Positions 44,656-57,080 of a DNA stretch of 64,000 nucleotides are shown here, piece by piece. The notes under the pieces are model-generated. The model was not told the origin of the DNA and made no database searches. It was given only the letters and a program-made list of their open reading frames with translations. The first letter of the stretch is position 1. Each line of letters opens with the position of its first letter. Source of the stretch: Nemophila menziesii (taxonomy: Eukaryota; Streptophyta; Magnoliopsida; Boraginales; Hydrophyllaceae); assembly GCA_029959085.1 (NCBI GenBank), contig JARWIR010000043.1, positions 1,860,001 to 1,924,000 on the forward strand, in the 5' to 3' direction. The translations under genes and the position numbers were made by a program.

Positions 44656-46926
44656 GTTACCTAATTTGACGAGCACATCTTCAATTTTTCCTTCAGGGTG
44701 TAATTAGGAAGTATCCTCCATTTGTATGACAATGGTAGTCGATAATGCCTTCCCAATCCTCAACATTTCAAACTCTAACCTAGGATTGATATTGATACTC
44801 GCATCCAAGTCACACAAAGCTTTCCCGATCCACTCTTTTACCGTTAGGTGTAGGAATACTAAAACTCACAGTATCTTCTAATTTTCAGAGGCATCTTACT
44901 CAGACATATTACACTACACTCTTTCGGCAAACCAACCATCTCCCCCTCATAATATTTTTGTTGGTTGGAAAGAATCTCCTTCATGAACTTTAGATACTTC
45001 AGCATATTTTGGATGGCTTCCACAAACGGAAAAATAATATGTAATTTTCTGATCACGTCCATGAACTTCTTGCACTCTCTGTCATTGCTCTTATATTGGA
45101 CACTTGATGAAAAGGGAGGGGGAGGGGGGTTATCATTCATGGCCATATATTTATTTGTATTATCCTTAGTAGCCTTAATAGGCTCCTCAACTACGTTTTC
45201 TCTCACATCGTCAACTGCATCCTCAACTACATCTTCAACTATAACGGGTTTCGGTTATTTTTCAACCACATCCTTTACCTCTTTTGGCTCGACAATTATC
45301 TCTTTCTCCTTCATGATCGGGAAAGTAGGTGGTGGGAGTTGCCTACCATTCCTAAGAGAAATTGATTTACAATCTTCAAACTGACGAGGAATCTCTGTAT
45401 CACTGGGCAGTTGTCCTTGTCGACGTTGATTTAGCTGTTTTTCCAATTAGGAAACTTGATTCTCTAGGATCTTGAACGCAACTGATTGTTCGTTCAATTT
45501 TGCATCGGCAGCTTGCTGGTCTTGATAATTCTTTTGTGTCATGGACATGAGTGCTTGCATACTCTGCTGCATATTAGTTATAACACCTTCTTGAGTATAA
45601 GCAGGTAGAAATTGTTGGTTCAGAATTTCAGTGTAAGAGTCTTGTACAGGTTATTGTGGTGGTTGATATCCATAATTCTTTCCTCCTTGGTAATGATTTT
45701 GTGGTCGTAGATTGGTAATTGTTCCCTTGAGGTCGTGGCTGATATGCATGAGTCGGATTTTCAGCCTCATTTGGATATGAATATTGGAAACCAGGATGGT
45801 TTTTGTTTGGTTGACCATAGCCTTGACCACTCGAATTATAGTTCCCTCGGTTAGAAACAAATATTACAAATTCTGGATTGCCTTGACAACTCTCCCAATC
45901 ATGATCATTGATTCCACAGCTTGAACACCCATACATCTCTTGTGTGACATTCACACTCACTTTTCTACCTTAAAATCTCTCTTGAACAACTAAAGTAAGC
46001 TTAGTTTATTTCTCAAATGCGGTCTTGATTTTTACTTCCATCACAAATAGATTTTCATCTATTTTGGTATCACTGTCTCGGTGATAAGTACCTCTTTCGC
46101 TCTAGAAATTTTAAATTGGTGTTCTCATAGTTTGTCACCCCGTCTCATTCTTCACCATTTTGTTTAATATCATTGTTGTGTAGGTTGGCATAACCATAAA
46201 AAATCCACCTCCGCGTAATAGATCCAAGTCTTTCCTTGACCTTTCATCAAGACCTTTATAGAACATGGACAGTTGTTGATCCTCTGAGTAGCCATGATCT
46301 GGAACTCGTCGTAAACATAACTGAAATCTTGTCCAACATGCTCCTACTAATTCATCTTGCTCTTGACGTAAGGAAGTCAACTCTAGATGTGCATCCAACC
46401 TCATGTTTCTCGGATAATAATGATCAAAGAATGTTGTTTGCAATTCATCCTATGTAGTGGTTTAACCTCATGGTTGTTGGCCAAACCACTCGCTTGTTGG
46501 ACCTGTGAGGAAAAACAAAAACATTGAGAAATACATATGTTCTCGTGTCACACCTTACGTGATGTACACATCGCAAATCTGAATGAACTTCTGCACGGTT
46601 CTAACTGCATCTTCACCAGCCACTCCTCGATAATTACTGAAGTCTCTGAATTGATTCAACAATACCCTTTTCGAGCTTGAATCTAACCGATTGAATGTCT
46701 AGAGGACCGATGCCTAGTATAGGTAATCGAAAAGGTTTCTAATCAGGAGCCTACAGGAACCATGGATCTTGTCCCAATTGGACTTGGGCATATTTGGCCT
46801 GTTGAACGTCATCCACTACATGAATTGTGAGATTGTCTACAATACGAGCTATCTCTTTCTCTAGCTTGAGTCGTTCTCATTCTCTTTTCCTGTAAGATTT
46901 TAGTAAAGTCTCCGGACTCAAAACCA
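44656..46926 (-). pseudogene. Element D gag and start of protease, multiply broken
   Basis: The reading starts at the ATG 46926 and shows, in order, a capsid fragment (46135-46443, with FFDHYYPRNMRLDAHLELT), a zinc knuckle CSSCGINDHDWESC (about 45890-45935), an NHPGFQYSYPNEAENPTHAY linker, LPSDTE and SVQYKSNDRECKKFM motifs (44859-45446), and protease. The protease motif reads DLDAS instead of DLGAS, so the active site is damaged. At least four stops or frameshifts separate the pieces. The protein order matches A Gag, to which it is closely related. Confidence 0.82.
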
Positions 46927-47038
46927 TGAACCAAACCTAAACGATATGAAAAAGACAAAAAACACAAGGCAAACGTAAAACAAAAAATAACAATTAACTC
47001 TACTTCAATTAAATAAACACTAAAATCTAACGCCGCAA

Positions 47039-47056
47039 TCCCCGGCAGAGGCGCCA
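47039..47056 (-). other. Primer-binding site of element D
   Basis: On the minus strand TGGCGCCTCTGCCGGGGA lies six bases after the LTR and differs from the A and I sites at one base. Confidence 0.75.
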
Positions 47057-47062
47057 AATACT

Positions 47063-48585
47063 TGGTCGTTCCTAGAGTGTGGTATAAATCAACACAAAAG
47101 AATAGAAGTGACTTACCACAAGTGTATGGGTCATTCCAAGTAATAGATAAATAATATAGGATTTTACTCTCCACAGAGATTGCGAGATTAGACTTAAATG
47201 TTCAATTAGAAAGTAGAACTAATTGCAATGTAAATAAAAATAGAGATATTTGTTTTGTTATCAACTAAAAAACTACTAACGCAAGAATATTGAGTAAACT
47301 AAATTTAACTAGAAATTAAACTAAGAAGATTATGCAAATATGAGAGATATACTTGAGTTTTGCTAGGGAATCACCAAAGTTAACAATCTAATGCATTCAT
47401 TGAAGGGTAAAGTCGCTATTTGATATTAGTCGGGACTCTAATATATTCTCCCGTCAGGGTAGACTTAGGAAGCTATCCTACGGAATTAATGACCCCTTTC
47501 AGATGAACAAGATTTTACTCAATTGCCTACATGGTTAGTTAAGGCCTCCAGACTCAATAACAAACACCACCACGCGTCTATAATCTAGTTTTGTAATTAG
47601 AGCCCCTTTCCGGATGATCGTCCCCACCAACGAATAGCTAATAACTAAAACCTATCTTTAATTGGCCAAATTATAAATAGTAAATAATTGCAAGAAAATA
47701 GTCAATATGAATACACGCGACTTAATTTAAATCAAATAATACCAAATTCGAAAAACATTAAACTAGAAAACTTAGGGTTCATCTCATATTGCGATTGCCA
47801 AGTATTTTAGGTTTAGCTCATAACTGAATAAAGAAAAGAAATGCAATTAATTGAAATCATAATTCCTAAAATAGAAATAAAACTGAAATTAACCTAATTG
47901 GAATATCTTGAGCTGTTGTTGAAGAAGAAAGACTTCTCCAACTTCTGCTCCTTTGCTTACAAGTGTTGACTTGCTCTCTTTTAAAATATTAAATTTTACT
48001 GATTAGTGAGTTCTAAGGGAGCTTATATAGTGATTAAAATCAGATTAGGCCCACATGGGCTTAAGTAAGTAACTAAGGTGCCCATATCAGTTTTTAATTA
48101 ATTCGTACTGATGTACATCACTTCAGTAAAAAGGCTGTAACTTTCGCATTGTAAGTGCAAACCCAATGATTCCACTTTTCAAATTTTGCTAACTAAATGA
48201 CCCATCTTTTTCATTTGAACCCCAAAGTCTAAATCCTAACTGTTTGGGCTCGAGAAGGGATACAAGTGACGACTTGACTCAATATGAAATTCTTCCACCT
48301 TCACCAAAGTGATTTCTTTTGCTCCTTTACGCTTTCTCTTGTAATTGGAATTGAATCTTCACTTCTTTTTTTCATCTTGATGCCTCCTAGCATCTATATA
48401 CCTAAGAATGTCACACTAAACATACGAATTAACGCACAGAAGCTCTAAAAGTACAAATAATTCTAAAACTGAGGAAGAAAGTGCATTATATCAAATTATG
48501 ACAATAAATTAATTAACTAAGTCCAATTTCGACCTAAATTGATGTCTCCTAAAGGTGTTTTTCTCTCACAAAAAGGGAGACATCA
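47063..48585 (-). repeat. 5' LTR of element D
   Basis: This 1523-bp LTR starts TGATGTCTCC at 48585 (minus), with a perfect 10-bp paired copy at 48540-48549. A TATATAAG box is at 48022-48029. It ends GAACGACCA. Confidence 0.82.
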
Positions 48586-49490
48586 TCTTTCCCCTTCGAG
48601 TTATTCTCTTTGCTGGCTTTTCTCCCATCACTTTTTTTTTCAAGATTCGCCTTATTTAATTTTCTGTTTTTGTGTCGTTGATCTTTGCCTCTCTTTGGAT
48701 GATGCAGTTAATAGTTTGGGTAATGGGCTTTTAAAGGTAATGAAGTTAATATCTAAACCACATGAGGGAGGAGTAGTAACTGATATCAATTCAAGATCCT
48801 TGTTGGCTCATAAAATATCATCCACGTCAGGCATGATATGTCTTTTGCCAGCAAAGTTTTTTTCCAACTCATCGGAAGTAACCGACTTTGTTTTATCTAA
48901 CAATTTGATAGATAAGTTATCTTTATTTATCTTCTCAACATAACGGCGGTTATTACCCTGCGTACCTTCTCTCCTAGCATTAAATTCGAACAGAAAAATG
49001 GCGTCCTGATTGGTACTCTCACCAACTCGGTTCAGACGAACGTGTGCCAATTGTTGATGTTGATTGGACGGATATCTACCCTCGATTAGACATGTTCTTG
49101 GGTTTACAAATGATTTTTTATTCTCATAAAAGCTTCATGAAGGTCCAACAATGGACTGAATAAGTGAACTTATAGAAAGATCGTTGGTGAACCTTGGTTT
49201 GTTCTTTCCTATATAACCGTCATTTTATGGTCATCTGACTTTTCAATTTTATCGATGTGATTGACCACTGATCTACCGATTGTCTTCTTTTTCTCCATGC
49301 AGGTTTCGTCCCTGATTACCCATAGCCTTTTCCTTAATTTTATGCTTATTAACTGGGTTTTTCTTCTTGTCCAAAGGAAATCTTCTTTTCTGATAGGAGT
49401 GATAGTAAAGCTTACCCCTTTTTCTGTGTCCGTATTTTCGTAGCATTTTCCCAAATTAAAATGGGCCTTGGATTAGACGTGTGACCCTTG
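48586..49490. other. Unassigned sequence between element D and a solo LTR
   Basis: Several stretches have base composition less AT-rich than the surroundings, and there are frames of up to 134 codons (48539-48943 +) and 80-81 codons on the minus strand. None has a motif I recognise. The plus frame begins inside the D LTR, so it is not a natural gene start. This may be old host or transposon sequence. Confidence 0.35.
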
Positions 49491-50957
49491 TAGTGTGATA
49501 TCTCCATATTTGTGATGAACGAATCTATTCACGAGATGTCATTTTAGGTGTATTAGGTTCTTAGCTGAGGGATTTTCCCTATTAATTGTTATTTTCTCAA
49601 CTCTTGCCTTATTTTGAGGTTTGATACTTTTAGAGAATTTTTGGTATATTTTTGTGTTAAATGTGAAGTTCTTAGGTACAATGATTATATTAGATGCCAA
49701 AACCATGCTAATGAGTTGATGAAAGAAGATCCAATCCAGAGTTAAAAGGAAATAAACTAGTTTTTGGAAAAGTGCAAAAGCTACCAAAAGTTGTTGTCCA
49801 GCTGTGAACACATGTAGTACCTTCAATTCTGCATAAAATTGACAAGAAATTTGAAGGAGTCCTATTATATTTAGAAAATTCTTTAAATTACAGTCGTTTC
49901 GATACCAAGATCATTGTATTTGGAGTTGTAACGAAGGAGTTATAGTTTTTACAAACTCCAAAGGTCAACCAGACCCTATTATTAAGGAAAACGAGTTTGA
50001 GTTGGATTAGGACTCCAAAACCTAGTCCATGACTTAAATATTTCGTACAACACCTATATAATATCAGCATGTGACCTCAGAAACTTGTCCTTTCCTTCAT
50101 AGACTACATAACCTAGAGAAGAAACAACAATAGTTGAAGTATCACAACATAAATTATACATCTCTCCTTCTCTATAATTAGGGTAATTAGCTATATATCT
50201 TTGGTTTAACCATATTTCTAATATTTTAATCTTTAAGTTTATTTATGAATTAATTGGGTCATTATTCTGTCTGAATCCTAGAATACTATTTTTTTTATTG
50301 TAATTGATTTAAGCTTGGCTTTATAATTGTATTTTGTGTTTGCTTTATTCCAGCCCGAACCCTGATTACATTAGGACTGTTCTTAGTAGTTGTATTGTCA
50401 CCCCGGAGGGGGATTCAATTATAAACTATACCACATAATCGTCTAGTATGTGGCATTGATTCTGGCGGACGTGCCTAACTAGATAGTCAATAGGGTTAGA
50501 TTTTCTCCACCGATCTCTGTGTAAGGTCCCCTTACCCAAGTCCCTTGGTAGTGTTGAAGTTGCCTTCTAAGTTACCCTTACGCGAGTTAAAAGGATTATA
50601 GAATACCGGCTACTTATATATTACTCAATTTATCCTTATAATTAGAATAACAACTTAGTAAGATAGACTCATACTAGTAACCCTAGACTATTATTAATTA
50701 TATATAATTAATTGCGCTAAACTAGTATTCATCTTATTTATGTTTTTAATATCAACATCTAAAATCATCTACACTTATATTGAACACAAGTTTGAGCTAA
50801 CTACCTAAATCCCTGAGAACAAACTTTTACTTACTTAACTATTACTCGCAAACGATATGTCCACTTGCGCAGAGTTTCTCGTGGATTTCCATAAGTGTGT
50901 GTGCTTTTATTATAATTTATTATTTGTTTATTTATCATATTTTTTGCCCCACTAGTG
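49491..50957 (+). mobile_element. Solo LTR of Athila type with target duplication TAGTG
   Basis: The LTR body 49496-50952 starts TGATATCTCC with the paired CGAGATGTCA and 26-base spacer. It contains a TATATAAT box near 50055-50062 and ends in 'gccccac', one or two bases short of the usual CA. TAGTG flanks it at 49491-49495 and 50953-50957. No internal region is present, so it formed by recombination between LTRs. Confidence 0.85.
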
Positions 50958-52238
50958 ATTAGCCGTTCTCGAAATACTATTCATCATCTTCTTCTCAGAG
51001 AAGCTTTTTCCTTTGTTAATGACGCTTGTGGTAACGAGTCTCGTTGGGTTCTTAATCCAGTTACTCATGTTTAATTTTCATGGCTTCTTCTTAAACTCGT
51101 ATCTGGATCTTTTTTGTTTTGAGGGATCTTTCCCTTTACTGCGTACATATGGTTGTCTGAACCCACAAGCAAAATATTCATGATTAATTCTAGCTTATGA
51201 TTGTCAAACAGTAAAGGTTTGAGGTAAAAAAAATAACTTGTATTTAATAACTGGGCAAGAGAGATTAAAAACAAATGGATGGGTTTTTTGTTGAAAAAAC
51301 GTTAAAAGAACGGTAAGTAGAAAAAGTAAAGCAAAGCAAATCATAAAAGTTCACAAAACCTCGTATTTTTCGACTCAAATACTATTTTTTTTCTAAACAG
51401 AAATTGAAAAAAGAAAAAAAGTTTAGCAAACCCTGTATTTTTTGCAGTAATATTTTTTCTTTCCTAAACGAAGAAAATGTTTGGGTAGAAAAGAAAAGAA
51501 GCGAGAGGAAGAAAACAGATGGTTTTGAGTGAAAATGTTGTATGAAAAGGTTAGGTTTGTAAAATAATGATGTTTAAGTGGGGTGGGATAAAAAAGAGAG
51601 GCTCTTAACTAGTTTTCAATCCAAAAAGTCCAAATAATGTCAAAAATCTGAATGACCGAAACAATGACTTCTGGGAACCGTAACCCAGCCCGACCCCGTG
51701 CAGCGGTATCCCTAAACCATATACGTTGTTCATAATTTATTTATTTTTGGAATATTGTTCATAATTACAAATGCAATATATTGGTCATATGTTCTAAATA
51801 TCTATGATTGAAAAAGAGGTCGTTCCACATGGGAGACAGCCTATTTCTTGAGCATGCCATGCATTCGGTAGTCATAGTATTTTAAGAAACAAAAAGATAA
51901 GTGTAGCCAATTTGACTTGCTCTTCATATTATAAAGCTTAAATTACAATAATATTGATAATTATAAGACAAGCATGACATATTTGCATGTGACCGGTAAC
52001 ATGTTAGTAATAAGACCAGGTGAGATTACGCTGTAGACGTGTGGTATGAAATATGTTGAAAAAGAGTTTTTCTTTTGTAGGTATAAATTAAGTGATAATA
52101 TTGGTTTGGTATACGCGTGAGAGGTAACATAAAGTAATTGGTCCTTGGTTTAATTATATACCGATCTTAGTTAGCAAAACTACTTGAACAAAACCTCCTA
52201 TAAATTTTTTAGTAATGATATATATTATTACTCAAATT
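50958..52238. other. AT-rich sequence without recognisable gene
   Basis: The first 110 bases are less AT-rich and would rejoin 49490 when the solo LTR is removed. The rest holds A-rich and T-rich runs. I recognise no gene or element end. Confidence 0.45.
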
Positions 52239-52395
52239 GAGTAATGATATATATCACCCCTTCACCCCTTTACCTTCTATGTGGAGCCTATGTGGAGGTT
52301 AAATGAAAGAGAGAAAAAAAAAATCATTCAAGAAAAAGAAACATTATAATTGGTTTTTAAAACTTCCACATAGGCTCTGATATATATCATTACTC
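52239..52395 (+). mobile_element. Miniature inverted-repeat element, 157 bp
   Basis: The ends are inverted repeats GAGTAATGATATATATCA / TGATATATATCATTACTC. Further inside, AGCCTATGTGGA is paired with TCCACATAGGCT. The element has no coding capacity. A clear target duplication is not visible (only AATT on both sides). Its first bases resemble those of the element at 53202. Confidence 0.75.
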
Positions 52396-52605
52396 AATTT
52401 TAAAGTCTTGTAATCTGTTTGTTACGTAATTGGAGTTTCTTTAGAAAAAAAGAAAACAAAAGAGAGGTAACATAATAAAACACTTGTTTTCTTATGTTCC
52501 GCTGGTAATTGGTTATTTTTTAAAGTGAATAAGCATTTTTAAAATAAAATTTAAACTTAGAAAAAATTATTAAAAATAATTTGAATATTTACAATTACTT
52601 TAAAG

Positions 52606-53165
52606 ACATATTTGGAAGTGTTTATTTTAAAATAAAAAGATGTTTTAAAATAAATTTTAAATTTTGATTTTTTTTTATTAAAAATAATTTTAAATGCTTT
52701 TAGAAAAATGCATATTTAGTGTTTTTTCTAAAATTGATTTTTAGGATCTAAAATATTTTTTAAGTACTTTTCAAACAAAAAACACTTCCAAACGGACACT
52801 AAGTGCCCGTTTGGAAGTGCTTTTTTAGAAAAGCACTTAAAAGTGCTTCTAGCATTTTAAGAACTTGTTTTATTCTGAAAAGTACTTTTATGAGAAGCAC
52901 CAAATTGGTACTTCTTGAAAAAAGCACTTAAAATAATTTTAGATTTCAAAATTATTTTTAATAATTTTTTTAAAATTTTAAATTTTATTCTAAAAACGTT
53001 TTTTTACTCTAAAATAAGAACTTCCAAACGAGCCCTAAGTGTTTTTTTTAAGAAGCGCTTATTTGGTGTTTTTCCTAAAAGTGTTTTTTAGAGTTTAAAA
53101 TACTTTTAAACATGTAAAAGTATTTTTAAGTTCTTTACAAAAAACGCTTCCAAACGCTCACTTAA
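52606..53165. repeat. Cluster of three related inverted-repeat units
   Basis: Units at about 52606-52801, 52801-53037 and 53030-53165 start and end with variants of 'gtttggaagtg' and its complement 'cacttccaaac'. They lie head to tail. Their interiors are rich in 'aagtgctt' and 'aaaataatttt'. The ends resemble common plant miniature DNA elements (hAT-like). The target duplications are unclear because the units abut. Confidence 0.6.
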
Positions 53166-53192
53166 TTTCAAGGAAGTTATTATTGGAAAAGA

Positions 53193-53391
53193 AAAAACTA
53201 AGAGTAATGGTATATACCACCTAAATTCATACCACCCAGTAACGTGGCGTGAATTGGTTGGTTACAAATCTTTAATCAAATCAAGAAAAAAAATACATTA
53301 ACAATTTGTGACCAACCAATTCACGCCACGTCATTGGATGGTATTTGGGTAGTATGAATTTGGGTGGTATATATCAGTACTCAAAAACTAA
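53193..53391 (+). mobile_element. Miniature Mutator-type element with 9-bp target duplication
   Basis: The element body 53202-53382 (181 bp) starts GAGTAATGGTATATACCACC and ends with the near-complement GGTGGTATATATCAGTACTC. Inverted repeats extend over about 65 bases from each end, including GTGGCGTGAATTGGTTGGT and its complement. AAAAACTAA flanks it at 53193-53201 and 53383-53391. Nine-base duplications are typical of Mutator-like elements. Confidence 0.85.
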
Positions 53392-53744
53392 TTAGTTTCA
53401 TGGATACCATTTCTATTAATGATTTAACTTTCAATTGCCTAACTTGTCAAAATGGACCATAAAAAAATCTTGTTTAGCTATCCAAATTAAAGGATTTATA
53501 TTTTTAAAGTAATAATTCATTTTATCTAATATATCATTCTATCAAATCTATTAAAAAATTAATTGATGATTTACATTTACTCAAATCATATAACTTCATA
53601 CCTAATATATTAGGTGATATATAATAATATATCGACATATTACTCTAATGTGTTTGATGTATCATACTATTAGAGTGTAATAAATATTAACGACTTAAGT
53701 TGTATTGATTACATTTAATTTGTTTGATCTCTGAAATTGTTAAT

Positions 53745-54479
53745 TCAAAATTGGTTGAGCAGTTTTGTCCAGTTAATTGTGCAGATTCTATTTTTTATAA
53801 AATTATTGCTAGATTATTGATGAAACACTTACAACGTTTGATGCATAAAAAATAGTTCATGAATCTTAGAGATTATCCCAAAAGAAATAAATCTTAGACG
53901 ACTTTTACCCTGCTAGATCGATTTATGGAAAAATCTTGTTAGCCCATGATGTGTGCCATCATCTTAAAAAATAAGGGACCTCAAAAAGTTATCTAGCGTC
54001 GGTTAAAACAGGTATCTCAAAGATTTACGAATATGTCGAGTGGGATTTGTTCTTAAATATGTTGACATAATTATGAATTGTATAAATAACGTTAATTATG
54101 ACGTTTTCATTAATGGTAAAACCTATACTAGTTAAAAATCTGAGTAGATATTTTAGACATGGGGTCCCTTCCCTTCTCTATTTTTGCCGAGTTACTCAAG
54201 GTTTATCATACATAAAAAGCACTAGGGGAGTTCAAAGGTATTAGAATTCCTCTTCATGTCTTTGTGTTACTCATGTATTATTTGTGGACGGGACAGCTTA
54301 TTTTTTTTAAAGACTAAGATTGATACTTTCTAGTCTTGCATGATATTTTAAACCAATATAGCACAGTTTCGAGCCAGTGTATTAATTTTAGCAAAAATGG
54401 GGTTCTTTTTAGTAAGAACGCCGTGAATGATAGAACTGATATCTTATAAAGAATAAGAAATATTAAAGACTTAGGCAAG
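53745..54479 (+). pseudogene. LINE L2 reverse transcriptase remnant, first part
   Basis: Plus-strand translation across several frames gives CPVNCADSIFYKIIARLL, then a 'LLAHDVCHHLKK'-like segment, YEYVEWDLFLNML, a 'FRHGVPSLLYF' segment, TQGLS and THVLFVDGTAYFF. These follow the order of plant LINE RT, with the catalytic box decayed from FADD to FVDG. Many stops are present. The reading ends NIKDLGK at 54479, where a solo LTR begins. Confidence 0.75.
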
Positions 54480-55978
54480 TAGTGTCGCCTAGGGTATGAT
54501 AAAATAATAGAATAAATAACGTAAATAAGAACCCTAAACTAGCACGGTACTGCAAGTATTACAGGACGTATGCAACTTTATTGATAAGAAGATTCGTTCC
54601 TCAAGGACTTAAATGTGTTAGACAAATAGGTAAATAGATCAGAGTACAAAAAAATAAATACGATTGATTAAGAGATGAGATTAATAACTAAATAAAAGTA
54701 AATACAAATAATTAAATATGAGAGAAATAAGATGAGAGAATATAGCTTTAGGTTTTGCTAGTATGCACTAATCCTTCTAGTTCTTTCTATCAATTTCAGT
54801 TTATAAAGGAGATAATAGCTCTTAGATAAGTAGTCAAAATTCTAAATTTTCCCTATCCCCGGAGAGCAAACTAGGATGGCAACCTCACAATCACGAGGGG
54901 ACTCAAATAGGGTTATCCTGCGCCACTAGGGTCCTAGGTTCAGTCTGATCTACTAATGATGATTGGTGATTAAAATAAACCTTAATGATTATCTAGTTAG
55001 GCAAATCTTGTCAGGATTAACAACGTACACTAGACGTTTATGTGGTGTTTCAATAATTAGACACCCCTTACGGGTGACCATCTAACTACTATTAGCAAAG
55101 CCCTACATTGATCAAGTTTAAGACAGACAATAAATCAAAGCACATAAATCAAATATATGGTTAAGCAACTAGAATCAGATTAAAACATATAATTCCAAAG
55201 AGACTTAGATAGAAAGAAAATAGAATTCATAGATTATACATAATGCAAAACCCAAGTTATGGGAAAATTAGTTCATACGGGAAGGAAATAAACTAAAATA
55301 AAGATACAAAGATGTCATCTTGCTCTCTTCAATAACTCTAATGATATAAAACTTAAAGACTAACTTATGGGAGGCAAGGATGACTTTTTAAAGGTTTAAG
55401 GGTGTATTTAAGGTGTTTAGAAGACCGAATTTGTTTTCTTGGAGTGGAAGACAAGTAACTTGGACTCCTAGTCCAATTCAAATTTGTAACCCTGTCGTTG
55501 TTTTGTTTTGGCCATAACTTCTTCGTTTCAACTCCGATTGACGCGTTCTTTATATCTAACTTGATCGTCTCTGAAAGCTCTATACTTTTGCTTCGGACCA
55601 TTCTTCCAAATTCCTAGCCAATCTTGAGTAATGATCACTTTTATGGACATGACTGCTAAAATTCATATTTAATTGGCAACTTTATCTTTCCATAACTATT
55701 CTTTCTTTCCTTTATCTCCAATTTTCATGCATATCTTCTCTCCTTTATCTCTTTAAACTTGATTTGGCATCTAATTAATTATTATATATCTTTAAAGATT
55801 CACACTAAATAAATAAATTAAACCCAATATGCTCTATATATAATAAATCATTAAATCAAGACAAGAAATATGAAAGGGAAATAATACATAAGAAAATCGA
55901 CTAAGTGACTTCCTAAAACACTAAAAATGATGCCTCCAACTAAGATTAAATCATCACAAACGGGGAGACATCAATAAG
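54475..55978 (-). mobile_element. Solo LTR of Athila type inside LINE L2
   Basis: The LTR body 54480-55973 (minus) starts TGATGTCTCC with GGAGGCATCA paired across 26 bases and ends GGCGACACTA. The flanks GCAAG (54475-54479) and ATAAG (55974-55978) differ by two transitions and are the probable decayed target duplication. The LINE reading resumes on the right with YLGL. Confidence 0.75.
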
Positions 55979-56065
55979 TACTTAGGGCTTTCCTCGGATT
56001 GGGTTGTTGAAAAAAATTAAAAAGTGAATGCCATCGTGGAACAACTCATTTATTTCGAGTATGGG
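55979..56065 (+). pseudogene. LINE L2 reverse transcriptase remnant, second part
   Basis: The reading TYLGLSSDWVVEKN and VNAIVEQL matches the YLGLP motif just downstream of the RT core in plant LINEs. It continues 54479 across the solo LTR. The copia element begins at 56071. Confidence 0.65.
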
Positions 56066-56070
56066 AAATA

Positions 56071-57062
56071 TGAAAGTCCTAGAGGGGGGTTGAATAGGAT
56101 ACTAATATAAATAATGCCTAATTAAAAATCTTTTGGACAATTACAAGTTTAAAGAAAAACCTTCTATGTCAAAATATCAAAACCTTACAGGATCATGCAA
56201 TGGTGTAACTATAGGTTTGATATAAATGAAAAGATGAGCAACCAATATACGATAAGTAAAGAGATAAGGTATAGAAAGTACACAACAATGGTGGTTCGGT
56301 TATCCCTACAAGGTAGCCACCTAAGAATTTTCAAGCTTCTTAACTAAGATTTTGTGTCTCTCTTAACCGGGGTGAGAACACAATACCCTTACAACCACTT
56401 CGATACCACGAAGTAAACTCTTGTGTTATCGCAACACAAGGAAACCGAGCATAGTCCCTATACTCACACTCTCTCTTAATCTCTCTATTACGAGATCTAA
56501 TAGGATATATACAAATGTTTGATTGGTTGAAATAAATTAGCTAAAAACTCCTAAAGTGAATATATAACTTTAAGCTTCAAAACTCCTCTTGAGTGGATTA
56601 AACTTTAAATGCTTCTTGGATTAACTCCTTGATTGAGTGAATATGACAAGTTGAATAATTAAGCTTTGATTGATAAACTTTGATAACTTGAGACCTCTAA
56701 TGGATGTATAAACTTGTAATAATTGTGTTGGTAAGAGGTGAAAAATTGAATATCACTAAGCTCCCTTTTATAGACAACATTTTGCCTCTGGCCCGTACGC
56801 CGGTCTAATTTCCCTTCTAGTCCAGCGGCATAAACCTACCTGGCATGTGACCGTTGGGTAACGGCTATCTCCACCGGCTTGCCTGTCTAGGCACCGATAT
56901 GCCGGTTCAGTTCAAAAAGAAAGCTTGGAAACTTTGTTAATTGGTGGAAATATGCATTTATATTTAGTATAAAGTATGGTAAGTGTAATGCACTATTTCG
57001 GGGATATTTAAAACACGATTTGGAAACTATTAAAACAAGATTAAAAGGTCGTTAGGCCAACA
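56071..57062 (-). repeat. 3' LTR of the copia element
   Basis: This 992-bp LTR starts TGTTGGCC at 57062 (minus) and ends '...ccctctaggactttca' at 56071. A region at 56790-56910 has repeated 'gccgg' motifs (gtacgccggt, tatgccggtt). Confidence 0.85.
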
Positions 57063-57080
57063 ATCTCCCTCCCTCTTGAT
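57063..57080 (-). other. Polypurine tract of the copia element
   Basis: On the minus strand AGAGGGAGGGAGAT runs up to the LTR start. Confidence 0.8.

Larger units (their letters stand above)
44656..48585 (-). mobile_element. Element D: 5' half of a degraded Athila-type element
   Basis: It consists of the 5' LTR (47063-48585), a primer site (47039-47056), gag and the start of protease. It stops at 44656, where LTR fragment F begins. RT, RNase H and integrase of D are not in the window. Confidence 0.8.

Noticed and set aside
48539..48943. 134-codon plus-strand frame with a hydrophobic start resembling a signal peptide
   Set aside because: It begins inside the LTR of element D, and its hydrophobic start comes from a T-rich tract; downstream residues match nothing I know.
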